A DNA stretch of 64,000 bases from Gordius sp. MW1 (lineage: Eukaryota; Nematomorpha; Gordioida; Gordea; Gordiidae). The stretch is taken from the NCBI GenBank assembly GCA_964036665.1, contig OZ038526.1:7378001-7442000 (forward strand). Reading direction: 5' to 3'. The notes under the pieces are model-generated. The model saw only the letters and a program-made list of their open reading frames with translations. It was not told the origin of the DNA and did no database searches. Shown one piece after another: positions 12,220-21,769 of this stretch; the stretch's first letter is position 1, and each line of letters begins with the position of its first letter. Position numbers and translations under genes: made by a program.

Positions 12220-13808
12220 AAACCTAGGTGTGGGTTAAACCAAGGTCAGCCTAAGGCTAAGTTAAAGGTTCATAGCAAACGTTCAGGTTTTATGAGAACT
12301 TAACCTATTAGCCAAGGTATTAGCTCCAAATCGACCTAAAACCTTAGGTGAATATTTTAGAAAAACATGAGAGCTTAGTCTATAGCGTAAATTAGCCTAA
12401 ATGCTATTAGGTGGATAAATAGCGCTATGCTAAACCTTGTAGTAAGTCAGAGACTTCGATGTATCCAATTGCTGGGAACAGGTATTTTATATAAATGTAC
12501 TAGCATGCCATTTTTTAAAATTTTTTTGACATTCCAGATTGTTCTATATGTATATTTAAATCCAATACAATTCATCCAGAGAATCACTCCTTTAAATAAT
12601 ACTCACCTCAACTTCGCTGTGCTCCTCCATAGATTCCTCTTATCCATTACATTCGCGTTTACAACTTATTCTGCTGTTATCACATTACATTTGGATATTT
12701 CTTAGTTTTTCAACCACATTTATCTGGATATTTGAATGCACACAATATACATCAACTACTCATCCTCCCTGCCAATAAACTTCACGACATGACATCTTTA
12801 CTTTAATCTCCTCGCTCAGATTCTGTTTGGCTGTTTATAAATTTTAACCCCTTTTTTATTTGTTTTAAAAAATTTAATTTCGTTGTTTATAAATTTTAGA
12901 TTGGAGAACAGTTTCTTCCATTCACATCATTCAACAATACATATTATCATATCATATTGGAGTTTTGTGTTTGATTTAAGCTCATTTATAGCCAAGGATC
13001 TCGAAAAAATTATAGTCCGTAGATTTCTCTTTTATTTTTTCGTAATATTGAATGATAGTTACAAATTATTATATTAATAATAAGTTAAAAATCTAATAAT
13101 AATTTAACTAAAGTTAAAATTCGTTATTTTTTAATGTAAGTTAAATTAAAATAAATCTAGTATTTTAAACTATACCGCCACCTAGAAATAAATTAAATCT
13201 AGATATTCCCTCTTTTGTTGAGAGAGATATATTATTAGTGAGGGAGAGGGAGGGGTATTGTGTGGCGCTGGCGTGTGTGCTGTGTTGTGTGTGTGTGTTT
13301 TTAATACTAGCTAAGCGTAAGCAAGCGCTAATATATAATCCGCCCCCCCCCCTGAATGACGAAAAAAAACTTATGCAAAAACCCTTAAAGTTTAAAATTT
13401 TATATGTTTTGCCCCTCCCTAATTGAACATTTAAGCGTTTTGCCCCCCTTACCTAATCCAAAACCTGCTACGCCCATGCCTCTCCCTCTCTAATAATAAT
13501 GTATCTCTTTCAAATCAACAAAAGGGGGAATATCTAAGTTTAAGAGAGAAATCTACGAACTATAATTTTATCAAAATCCTTGGCTATATATGAGAATATT
13601 CACCTTAGCTCACCTAACCTAAAGGTTTAGCATAGCGCTATTTAACCACCTGATAGCGTTTAGGCTAATTTGGGCTATAGCCTAAGCATCAAGCTTCTAA
13701 ATCCACCTAAAGTTTTTAGGTCTATTTGGAGCTAATGCCTTGGCTAACAGGTTAGGTTCTCAAAAGAGCTGAAAGTATGCTATGAAACTTAACCTAGCCT
13801 TAGGCTCC
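12220..13808. mobile_element. Long-inverted-repeat (foldback-like) element with internal insertions
   Basis: About 200 bp at 12230-12440 reappears inverted at 13620-13805 (shared blocks TTAGCATAGCGCTATTTA, AGGCTAAT, CCAAGGYATTAGCTCCAAAT). Inner arms also match: 12978-13032 against 13545-13605 (TATAGCCAAGGAT, ATTATAGTCCGTAGATTTCTC) and 13198-13255 against 13480-13545 (TAGATATTCCCTCTTTTG). Outer and inner arms are contiguous on the right but separated by about 540 bp on the left, which suggests an insertion at about 12441-12975. A C-rich MITE occupies the loop (13340-13477). Confidence 0.7.
13340..13477 (-). mobile_element. MITE, GGGCGTAGCCAGG family (family A), 5'-eroded copy
   Basis: The segment has the family interior (a C-run, a TTTTGCCCCTCCCTAATTGAAC block, a second C-run, AATCCAAAACCTG) and the intact end GCTACGCCCATG. 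The opposite end is eroded at the C-run near 13340. Confidence 0.7.
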
Positions 13809-13809
13809 T

Positions 13810-15100
13810 GAGGACCCCAAGCCGTTTAAAAGAGGTGTAATAAATAAGATAGTAAATATAACGATTTGATTTTTCATTAGCTTAACAGAATTTATCCTAG
13901 AATATCTCTGCAAAATTTGGCTAGCTTTTTTATCCAATATTTTGTATGACAGAGAGTGTTTTAGATGGCCTGAAATATATTATTAAAACCAATTATTTTA
14001 AACCCGGTTGTGAAGAATTTTTTTTGTAAATGTTTCCTTTTATTTGAGATATTAAAATTTTATTCCTTGATTTTACCATGTTATTTTCCCTCGTGGTATT
14101 TCAAACTGCTCATTTGCGTAAATTTTTTAATAAGTGATATAAAATTATTGATTCTTTGTCTGAAGATGGTGTATAACGTTTTATCAAGTGGGGTGAGAGA
14201 AATAAACCTTAAATATTAGTTTGAGTAGTTTATTGTTAATATTATTTTAACCGAATTTAATAGACTAAAAAATCAGATAAATAAACCTATATTACTAATG
14301 TCTGCTTATAGTAACTTTATTAAGACTTTCTTGTTAATTTAAGACAATTAAAATTTAATATTAATTATGAAAAACATATATTAAACAATATAATATTACG
14401 CAATATTACTTTCTTCCAACGAATAGAAGAAAATAGTGAATGTTTTGGTAGTTGTTATATTAATTACCGAACTTCATAAAAATAGGAAAAAGGAACTATT
14501 CGTGGGAATGTTTCTAAAAGTGCGCGTTACTTTTATTTAAGAAAAATGGTGATGTTTTAGGGTATCTAGAATACTTATTGGTTACAGCTTTATATATTGT
14601 AAAAAAACGGGCGTAGTTGAGTTAAAAATTGAGACACAAATGACAAAGCAATTGTGGAAAAGTTATAGGCAAAAAGTCGACCATAACGATAAATAAGTAC
14701 AAAAAACGTTGTATCTCTGGTCCACTAGATGGCGGTATGCACTACCAAAAAAGAGGGTTACAGCTGTCGCAAGTTAATAAAAAGTATATTTATATATATA
14801 TTTATCTAGGATACTAAGGCAATGATCTGGCCAAATTTGGTGGCAATCGGTCGAGAACTTTAGGAGTTATAAAAGACAAAAAAAACGTAGTTACATTTAT
14901 AATATAGATTTATTTGCACAAGCCCCCTTCACACCACAAAAAAGTTAAAACGGCTAAAATGTTCCTTAAAAATATTGTGTCTTAATTAATATATCAAAAT
15001 TTTATTTAATAATATTAGATGAAATGAGAGATGTGAGATGCACAGAACATCTAAGTGTTTGTGTAAGTTTTGTAGAATCCAATGCCAAACATAAAGAATT
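13810..15100. other. AT-rich non-coding DNA left of the Gypsy element
   Basis: No gene is recognised. The ORF-like tract near 14010-14219 is low-complexity and hydrophobic, with no family resemblance. Confidence 0.5.
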
Positions 15101-15107
15101 TTGTTAG

Positions 15108-15290
15108 TGTTGAGATTGGGAATCTTTATTTACTAGAGAGAGGTTTTCGAAGTGATACAAAAATAGAAAAGTGAGTAAAAACGTGTATATCCAAACTATA
15201 ATACATACCAATTAACGATAATTAGATTGACAACACAACGGTAAACAACATATCCCCTGAGGCACTTCGCGCTCCAATTACCTCTCTACA
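15108..15290 (-). repeat. 3' LTR of the Gypsy element
   Basis: This 183-bp repeat is preceded on the minus strand by the polypurine tract. The pol stop codon (15278-15280) lies 11 bases inside it, so pol overlaps the LTR. Confidence 0.93.
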
Positions 15291-18247
15291 GTTCCCCCCT
15301 TTTCACAGACAAAATCCTTAAGGAATGCTGGCGGTTTTCGACTACGCTGCGGGTATCTAGGCTCTTCTCTAGGCGTTCCTGACTGGTTTTGCATTTGTTC
15401 CCTTATAGCACTTGTTCCCGTTTCCCTTTCTGATGATATCCTTTGTGGCCACCCGTTCTCTTGTCCCAGTGTGGTCCAGTCCAAGATTTTTCGTTTCCTT
15501 ATTTGATCCACGTGTCGGTGGTGTTTTCTTCCCTGTGCCCATACATCGTAGGACCGACTACCATGCTTGGCTTTTATCGTGCCTTCTACCCATTTGCTTG
15601 GACCCAGAAACATGCGCACCCAAACCAAGTCTCCTACGTTGAACGTCCGCGGGTTCCCGGTCTCTACCCATTGTTGTGGTACGGTTTCCCTCAAAACCTC
15701 CCATTCGGTTCGCATCCTTCTTTTCAGCATCATCTCTGCCGGGCTTTTATTGTTTGCGGGGTGTTTTGTAGATCTGTAGTTTTCCAAAAATCTACTCAGC
15801 CCTACTTCCGACTCATTCCTAACGATGGCTTCTTTAATTAATCGTACGTATCTTTCTGCCAACCCGTTCGACGCCGGATGGTAAGGAGCTGTCCATCGTT
15901 GATTAATTCCCCTCGACTTGCCAAAGTTCTGTAACTCCTGCCCTTTGAATTGTGGGCCGTTATCTGATATTAACCAAGGTGGATTTCCAAATCTAGCGAA
16001 CGTTTCGGCCAGTTTTTTTATAACGGTTGTCGCCGTGGTGTCTTCTAATTTAAACACCTCTACCCATTTTGAGCTATTGTCCACCATCACGAGGTATGAC
16101 TTACCCTTGAGTGGACCCATGATATCGACATGTACTTGAATCCATGGTTTATGGCTAGGTTGACACTCTATCAATGGTGCCCTCTTCGCCGCCGCAGCCG
16201 TGTAATTGCAACTCCGGCACCCTTTCGCTACGCTCAATAATTCATCGTCAAGAGTCGGCCACCATATATACTGCCGCGCCACTTCTTGCATTCGCTTGAT
16301 ACCTACGTGGCCTCTATGTAGACTTTGGAGTACCACTCCTCGTAACTTCGCCGGAATTAATATTCGTCCCCCTTTGTAATATATTATGCTTTTGACTTCA
16401 TGTAACTTTGGCAGATGTTTTTCGTAAGTGCGTCTTAGCCCACACGTGACCATTGTATTTTGTTTACCCCTAATCCACTCTTTTAATTGCCGCAGCCCCG
16501 GATCCTCCAAGGTGTGTTGTTTTACCACGTCCAATGATATAAACGGATTCATCGAATCCTCTGGTATTTCCTCGCTAACCTGATACGCGTGTTCGTTCGG
16601 ATTTCTAGACAAGAAATCTGCCGCGTTTTCGGTTCCCTTGTTGTATTCGAACTTGGTCGTATAGCCTGATACCATGAGCGCCCACCTGGTTAGGCGTGGT
16701 GACCATTGTTCCTTGCCCCTTTTGCTCTGATTGAATATATATATAAGCGGTCTATGATCCGTCATGATAGTAACGCTTCGTCCTTGTACATATTCGTTGA
16801 ACTTTTTTAGTCCATACACCACCGCAAGGGCCTCTCGTTCGATCGTCGAATACCGGCTTTCGCTATCGTTTAATGCTCTTGACGCATAGGCCACCACTCT
16901 CCAATTCTCTCCTGGTGCTCGTTGCTGTAAGATGGCCCCTAACCCCGTACCCGAGGCGTCTACAACCAGGCCGGTATCCCACTCTCCAATGAAGTACGCC
17001 AGAACGGGGGCTTCCGTAAGCGCGGACTTGATGGCTTCAAATGCTCCTTGCTGTTCTTCACCCCAGTGGTACATCACGTTCTTTTTCATGAGTTTTTGAA
17101 TCGGGTGTATGATTTTGGCGTAGTCCTTAATGAACTTTGAAAAGTATGTTGTTAACCCAAGGAAGGACCTTATTTCGTTTTTGTTAGTTAAGTTTTTCCA
17201 CTGCTTGACTAATTCGGCTTTATTGTCGTTGATTCGAATCCCCTTGTTACTTATTACGTATCCCAGAAAGGTTACTTCCTTCGCCCACAAGATACTCTTG
17301 ACAATGTTCGGCACGAACCCCCACTTTTGTAACGTTTCTAGTACCTTGAGTAACCTCTCGTTGGGAATTTCTTCCGTCTCCCCTGCAATTAAGATATCGT
17401 CGATGTAAACCGCAACCCCTTCCATGCCTCCTAATATTTGGTCCATTGTCTTTTGAAAAATGGCCGCGGCACAATTTAAACCGAACGGCATCCGGTTAAC
17501 TTTAAATAGGCCCTTGTGCGTCGAGATAGTCAATCGTTGGCTCGTCTCTGGCCCTAATTCGAGCTGTAGGTACGCTTTCGTAAGGTCCAGCTTCGTAAAA
17601 TAGCACGCATTATCAAGTTTATTTAACAAGTCGTCGATTTTGGGTAACGGGTATAACAACCCTTGCGCGTATTTATTTATCGTAAAGCGGTAGTCTATAC
17701 ATAATCGCAGAGTTCCATCGCTTTTTTTCACGGGTACCACTGGGCTGGCCCATCTTGAGAAATCGATTGGTTCAATCACCCCGTCCTTGACCCATTTATC
17801 CAGCTCTTCTTCTACTTCTTTCTTCCACGCCATCGGCACCCTTCGCGCGGGGATAAATACGGGATCTATGCCCTCTTTTAACGGTACTTCCACCGTTATT
17901 CCCTTGACTGCTTTCGGGAATTCGTTTAGCTGACCGCCCCATTGTTTCATCACGTGCTGGATCGCGGACCTGGTATCCTTGGGTCTTTCTACGTAATTGA
18001 CCGCGAACCGTTCCGCCGCAGCTCTAGAGTTCCAACGTATTTGACGCCAGATTTCGGGTTCAAATTCTTTTATCCAATCGATCCCGCACAGCGGCGGCCC
18101 CGCTACGTCTGCTATTAATAACGACAGCTGTTTCCTCGTGTTACCCATTCGGACATCGGCTTGTACCTTGGCTACGATCTTTATTTCCTCGTGGCCATAC
18201 GCGTACACTGTCGGGACGGGCTCCTTGTTGCGTGGGATCTCCTTCGC
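15278..18247 (-). CDS. pol: Gypsy Pol: protease remainder, RT, RNase H, integrase
   Basis: The frame stays open from the codon after the gag TGA to a stop inside the 3' LTR. Numbering residues from the GTG at 18208 (976 aa): a protease tail with CGIDWIKEF near 41-49; reverse transcriptase about 105-360 with LDL (D208) and YIDD (268-271); RNase H about 400-535 with VVDASG and TDHRPL; an integrase zinc finger with H631, H634, C664 and C667; and a D,D35E core with D695, D749 and E785. The C-terminal region has GDLVWVR and KWVEGTI, typical of Gypsy integrases without a chromodomain. All catalytic residues are present. Pol would copy and insert the element; its expression needs passage through the TGA or a separate start. 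Confidence 0.93.
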   Translation of the reverse strand, partial: AKEIPRNKEPVPTVYAYGHEEIKIVAKVQADVRMGNTRKQLSLLIADVAGPPLCGIDWIKEFEPEIWRQIRWNSRAAAERFAVNYVERPKDTRSAIQHVMKQWGGQLNEFPKAVKGITVEVPLKEGIDPVFIPARRVPMAWKKEVEEELDKWVKDGVIEPIDFSRWASPVVPVKKSDGTLRLCIDYRFTINKYAQGLLYPLPKIDDLLNKLDNACYFTKLDLTKAYLQLELGPETSQRLTISTHKGLFKVNRMPFGLNCAAAIFQKTMDQILGGMEGVAVYIDDILIAGETEEIPNERLLKVLETLQKWGFVPNIVKSILWAKEVTFLGYVISNKGIRINDNKAELVKQWKNLTNKNEIRSFLGLTTYFSKFIKDYAKIIHPIQKLMKKNVMYHWGEEQQGAFEAIKSALTEAPVLAYFIGEWDTGLVVDASGTGLGAILQQRAPGENWRVVAYASRALNDSESRYSTIEREALAVVYGLKKFNEYVQGRSVTIMTDHRPLIYIFNQSKRGKEQWSPRLTRWALMVSGYTTKFEYNKGTENAADFLSRNPNEHAYQVSEEIPEDSMNPFISLDVVKQHTLEDPGLRQLKEWIRGKQNTMVTCGLRRTYEKHLPKLHEVKSIIYYKGGRILIPAKLRGVVLQSLHRGHVGIKRMQEVARQYIWWPTLDDELLSVAKGCRSCNYTAAAAKRAPLIECQPSHKPWIQVHVDIMGPLKGKSYLVMVDNSSKWVEVFKLEDTTATTVIKKLAETFARFGNPPWLISDNGPQFKGQELQNFGKSRGINQRWTAPYHPASNGLAERYVRLIKEAIVRNESEVGLSRFLENYRSTKHPANNKSPAEMMLKRRMRTEWEVLRETVPQQWVETGNPRTFNVGDLVWVRMFLGPSKWVEGTIKAKHGSRSYDVWAQGRKHHRHVDQIRKRKILDWTTLGQENGWPQRISSERETGTSAIREQMQNQSGTPREEPRYPQRSRKPPAFLKDFVCEKGGTVER
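15291..15304 (-). other. Polypurine tract of the Gypsy element
   Basis: On the minus strand GAAAAGGGGGGAAC lies directly before the 3' LTR, the standard position for plus-strand priming. Confidence 0.8.
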
Positions 18248-18931
18248 TCATCTTCGCGCCGGTATTATCGATACCGTGGCGCCGGTATCGAAGATGCATT
18301 GGAATAATTCGTTATTAATAAATATATCTATAGTTAACACATCTAAAGCATGTTTTAACCTGGGAATTCGGACCGGCCCAAGCCACGCTTCTCGTCCCGC
18401 CACTACGCTCCACGCTTCTTCGGACCCGTCTTGCAAAGTGCTTAGCCCCCCGTTTATCGTCTCGGCCGTTAACGCTAGCTCGCGTAGGCGGTCCCATTTG
18501 ATGTCATTTTCTGCCAACAGTCTCGCCTGTAAGTTTCTATCGCGCAATCCTATAATGAATTGGTCGACGATTCTGTTCTGCAATTCTTCGTTTCCGAAGT
18601 TGCAGCTGTTAGCTCCTGCCTTGAGTCTATTAGCATACGTGTCTATCGACTCTCCCTGGTTTTGTCGGACCTTTGAAAATTCATACTTTGCCCTCGCGCA
18701 TGAATTCCTTTGGAATAATTTTTTTAATCGATTTTTAGCTTCCTCGTATGTAATTCCTGTCAACTCTTGAGGTCTATAATCCTCTAGTATTAATTGGAAT
18801 GCCTCCCCATCAAGGCTGGTTAATAATAGAGCTGCTTTTTGTTCATCTGTATCCGTCTTATTGCTCCTTAGGAACAGCTCGAATTGCGTTATAAAAGCGT
18901 CGATGTTAGCCGTTGTTTTATATTTCTGCAT
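18248..18931 (-). CDS. gag: Gypsy Gag with start of protease; nucleocapsid missing
   Basis: The 227-residue product starts 14 nt downstream of the primer site. Residues 1 to about 175 resemble the retrotransposon Gag capsid domain (helical, with AALLLTSLDGEAFQLI, LKKLFQRNS, ESIDTYANRLK and IVDQFIIGLRD blocks). Capsid is normally followed by a CCHC zinc knuckle, but here there is none in frame; a remnant CFRC is encoded in another frame near 18340. The sequence instead runs straight into protease, with the aspartic-protease box FDTGA at residues 214-218. The frame ends at a TGA (18248-18250), and the codons after it continue the protease in the same frame. A deletion of the nucleocapsid region plus a nonsense change is the simplest reading. 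Confidence 0.85.
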   Translation of the reverse strand: MQKYKTTANIDAFITQFELFLRSNKTDTDEQKAALLLTSLDGEAFQLILEDYRPQELTGITYEEAKNRLKKLFQRNSCARAKYEFSKVRQNQGESIDTYANRLKAGANSCNFGNEELQNRIVDQFIIGLRDRNLQARLLAENDIKWDRLRELALTAETINGGLSTLQDGSEEAWSVVAGREAWLGPVRIPRLKHALDVLTIDIFINNELFQCIFDTGATVSIIPARR

Positions 18932-18944
18932 TACCGCGTAGGTT

Positions 18945-18962
18945 CCACGACTCGCAGCGCCA
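18945..18962 (-). other. Primer-binding site of the Gypsy element
   Basis: Two bases after the 5' LTR the minus strand reads TGGCGCTGCGAGTCGTGG. The leading TGG pairs with a tRNA CCA end, as expected for reverse-transcription priming. I did not identify the tRNA species. Confidence 0.75.
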
Positions 18963-18964
18963 AC

Positions 18965-19147
18965 TGTTGAGATTGGGAATCTTTATTTACTAGAGAGAGG
19001 TTTTCGAAGTGATACAAAAATAGAAAAGTGAGTAAAAACGTGTATATCCAAACTATAATACATACCAATTAACGATAATTAGATTGACAACACAACGGTA
19101 AACAACCTATCCCCTGAGGCACTTCGCGCTCCAATTACCTCTCTACA
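18965..19147 (-). repeat. 5' LTR of the Gypsy element
   Basis: This 183-bp repeat is the upstream LTR when read on the minus strand, beside the primer-binding site. It begins TGTAGAG and ends CTCAACA on that strand. It differs by one visible base from the other LTR. Confidence 0.93.
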
Positions 19148-19149
19148 GT

Positions 19150-19443
19150 TAGGATTTTTATCCCACGAAAGTTTTGATGCATTAACAATTGTCAATGAAA
19201 TTAAGTAATTTTTTAATATTATAGATTTAAAAGCCATATGTGCTGCTCAAACTTATGATTGGGTATCACTATTAAAGGGGAAAATATTGTGTGCAAGCCA
19301 TTTTTTAAAAATCATTGTCTTCATATGTGTATGTGGTAGATAAATATGCAAGATGTGTTAAACAATAAGCATGTGAGATGATTTGCAAGATGCGTTAAAC
19401 AATAAGTATGTGAGATGGACAAAAATTGAATCCAGTAGTGAAT
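19150..19443. other. Non-coding DNA with a short direct duplication
   Basis: A unit containing TTAAACAATAAG and ATGTGAGATG is duplicated near 19348-19385 and 19387-19420. Nothing else is recognised. Confidence 0.5.
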
Positions 19444-19689
19444 CAGTGGCGTAAATACGGGCGGGGGGGGGACGGGAAATCCCCCCCCCCCCAAATTTTA
19501 TGAAAAAAAATATTTTATATCTAAAGTTTATATTTTATAGTTGTGCAACGTAACTGACCAAGTTGATTATTTATAATGACTTTTTTTATGTTTTATACCA
19601 GATTCTATAATTTTGATTTTGAAATAAAAATGTTATAAAATTTTTTTGGAAGTTTTCCCCCCCGGGACAAAATCCTGGCTACGCGCCTG
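19444..19689. mobile_element. hAT-like MITE, family C
   Basis: The left end is CAGTGGCGTAAATACGGG with a G-run and C-run; the right end is GACAAAATCCTGGCTACGCGCCTG. It has the same termini and orientation as 8818-9555. Its own flanks (TAGTGAAT and CTCATAAC) do not match each other. Confidence 0.7.
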
Positions 19690-20025
19690 CTCATAACAGT
19701 TTATAAATTGATATTTTTTTCTATTGTGCATCGTGATTTGGATTTTTATTAACCAAGAATTATATAATTGATCAAAGTATTTGTCTTACGTCTTTCAAAA
19801 CAAATTCCTATTTAGCATGTATCATTATACACAATTATTTGAAAATAAATCTATATTACATATTAGTAAACCTTTACTTAAATTGTTGGTATGAGATTGA
19901 TATTATGATTAGAAAGGGGATTGATAGTAGGGAGGGAGGGTGAGAGGCGTTGTAGTAGTAGTAGTAGCTCGTTTTACGTCACTACTCTTACACACACTAC
20001 ACATCATCCATCGCTCACATGTACT

Positions 20026-21769
20026 TAGTGATGGGAAAACGCTTAGCACTAGCGCGCGAGTATCTCCCCGTTGATGGGAGTAGCCTATTATATACGCTAT
20101 TTCTACTAGCACATAGTCACTTTAAATGCTATAAGCTATAGGAGATGGGAGGTTTGAGGCGCTAAAGCTATGGGAGATGGGGTTTGAGGTGCTATAAGCT
20201 ATAGGAGGTTTGAGGCGCTAAAGCTATAGCCGATAGCACTTAAATGCGCTAGAGCTATAGCACGGCGCTAACATTGATAATAATTTTTTAATTGTTAATA
20301 GATATTAAAATGTTGTGCGCCACCGCCCTTTCTTTTATTTCTATATCTATTTAACAACTTTTGCTGTGAAAATATAATTTTTTTTGCCCTCTCTAACCAT
20401 CTAACTACGGCTTATTTTAATATAAATTTAATTAAGTGTATGACTTTAATTTAAATACTTTGCATTGCTTCTACATTTATTTTATCAATAACTCGCCCTT
20501 CCCTCCCATCCCCCACCTCTTGCAGTGGAGAAAATAGAATATTTAGAAATTCTATCTAGGGAAATTAATTAAATATTTAGGAGATATGACTGTTTTCATG
20601 TTAATACGATTTCAACTACCCCCTACAGCAAGAAAGGGAGTGGGATTTTGTGCCCCCCCCCTTGGATAACATTTTGGCTTATTCAACAAATTTTAATTTC
20701 CTATCTCGTTTTTTGTTGTTTTTGAGAATAAAAAAATTAAGCTCCCCCCCCCTTAAGTTAATCCATATCCCATCCCATCCCTCTTTAATTAATTTTCAAT
20801 TTTAATTTATATGAATGAGGTAGAACTAGACTAGGGCGATTATGTAAATGGCAAAGTCAACACATGTTTCAATGAAAACAATAGCCCAACAACATTACAT
20901 ATGTACCTCTAAATCTTGTGAGTTTTTTATTCACAACGTAGATGAATTAATTTAACCAATTTAAAAGAAAAATGGTAAAGATAAATTAGACTAGATAGGA
21001 AAGTGGTATAAGATCATTTTTGCGATTATCCCTACGAATAAAAACCAGTCCTTGAGTCTTTTATAATATTTATTTTTTTATTCCAAAAGGAGGGGGGGGG
21101 GCGGGCCGAGCTAGAAATGAAAGTTAAAGCAATGCAAATTTCATAAATTAATGTCATATAGGCGTAGCCAAGGGGGGGGGCAGGGAGGGGCGGCTGCCCC
21201 CCTCTAAATCCTTTATTAAAATTATAACGAAAATTTTAAAAAATGTTCATTTTGCCCCTCCTCAAATCATTTTTGCCCCCCTCTAATTCCAATGCTGGCT
21301 ATGCCCATGTCATACATTATTTAAATAAATCGGTGTTAGTGGATTTTTAACAAATAAACTTTTAAAAAAAAAAAAAAAAAAAAAAAGATTAGTAAGATGG
21401 TGAGATAGGGCAAAAAAAATTATATTTTCACAGCAAAAGTTGTTAAATAGATATAAAAATAAAAGAAAGGGTGGTGGCGCACTACAAATGTATTTAATAT
21501 CAAATAAATAATTAAAAAAAATTATTATCAATGTTAGCGCCGTGCTATAATTCTAGCGCATTTAAGTGCTATCGGCTATAGCTTTAGCGCCTCAAACCTC
21601 CTATAGTTTATAGCACCTCAAACCTCCCATCTCCCATAGCTTTAGCGCCTCAAACCCATCTTCTATAGCTTATAGCACTTAAAGTGACTATGTGCTAGTA
21701 GACATAGCGGCATATGGTTGCTATGTGCTATAGCTTTAGTTCCTTAAAAACGCTATTTCCCCATCACTA
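20026..21769. mobile_element. hAT-type element with ~360-bp inverted arms
   Basis: The termini are TAGTGATGGGAAAACGC and, inverted, CGCTATTTCCCCATCACTA. The 8-bp flanks CATGTACT and CATGCACT differ at one base. The arms, about 20026-20385 and 21405-21769, carry many AGCTATAG, TTTAGCGC and CCTCAAACCTCC motifs, then a shared block with GTTGTTAAATAGATAT and CACAGCAAAAG. No transposase is recognised in the middle. A family B MITE is nested at 21158-21309, and an A-run lies at about 21364-21386. Confidence 0.8.
21158..21309. mobile_element. MITE, GGGCGTAGCC family B
   Basis: ATAGGCGTAGCCAAGG plus a G-run and GGCAGGGAGGGGCGGCTGCC form the left end; the right end is GCTGGCTATGCCCAT. GTCAT occurs on both flanks. 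It matches the better-defined copy at 49860-50031. Confidence 0.7.

Larger units (their letters stand above)
15108..19147 (-). mobile_element. Young Gypsy-class LTR retrotransposon (Mag/K02A2.6-like)
   Basis: The element is 4040 bp and runs on the minus strand. Two 183-bp LTRs (15108-15290 and 18965-19147) differ at one position that I can see (A at 15250, C at 19107) and begin TGT and end ACA. A perfect 5-bp target duplication GTTAG flanks it (15103-15107 and 19148-19152). The order on the minus strand is LTR, primer site, Gag-protease, RT, RNase H, integrase, polypurine tract, LTR, as in Gypsy/Ty3 elements. RT and integrase most resemble the Mag/K02A2.6 group. The near-identical LTRs imply recent insertion. 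One in-frame TGA within the protease and a missing nucleocapsid zinc knuckle suggest this copy is defective. Confidence 0.95.

Noticed and set aside
15412..15841. Plus-strand open frames over the Gypsy pol region
   Set aside because: They are antisense shadows of the minus-strand pol frame, which has all catalytic motifs.
18138..18770. 210-codon plus-strand frame
   Set aside because: It lies antisense to Gag and shows no family resemblance.
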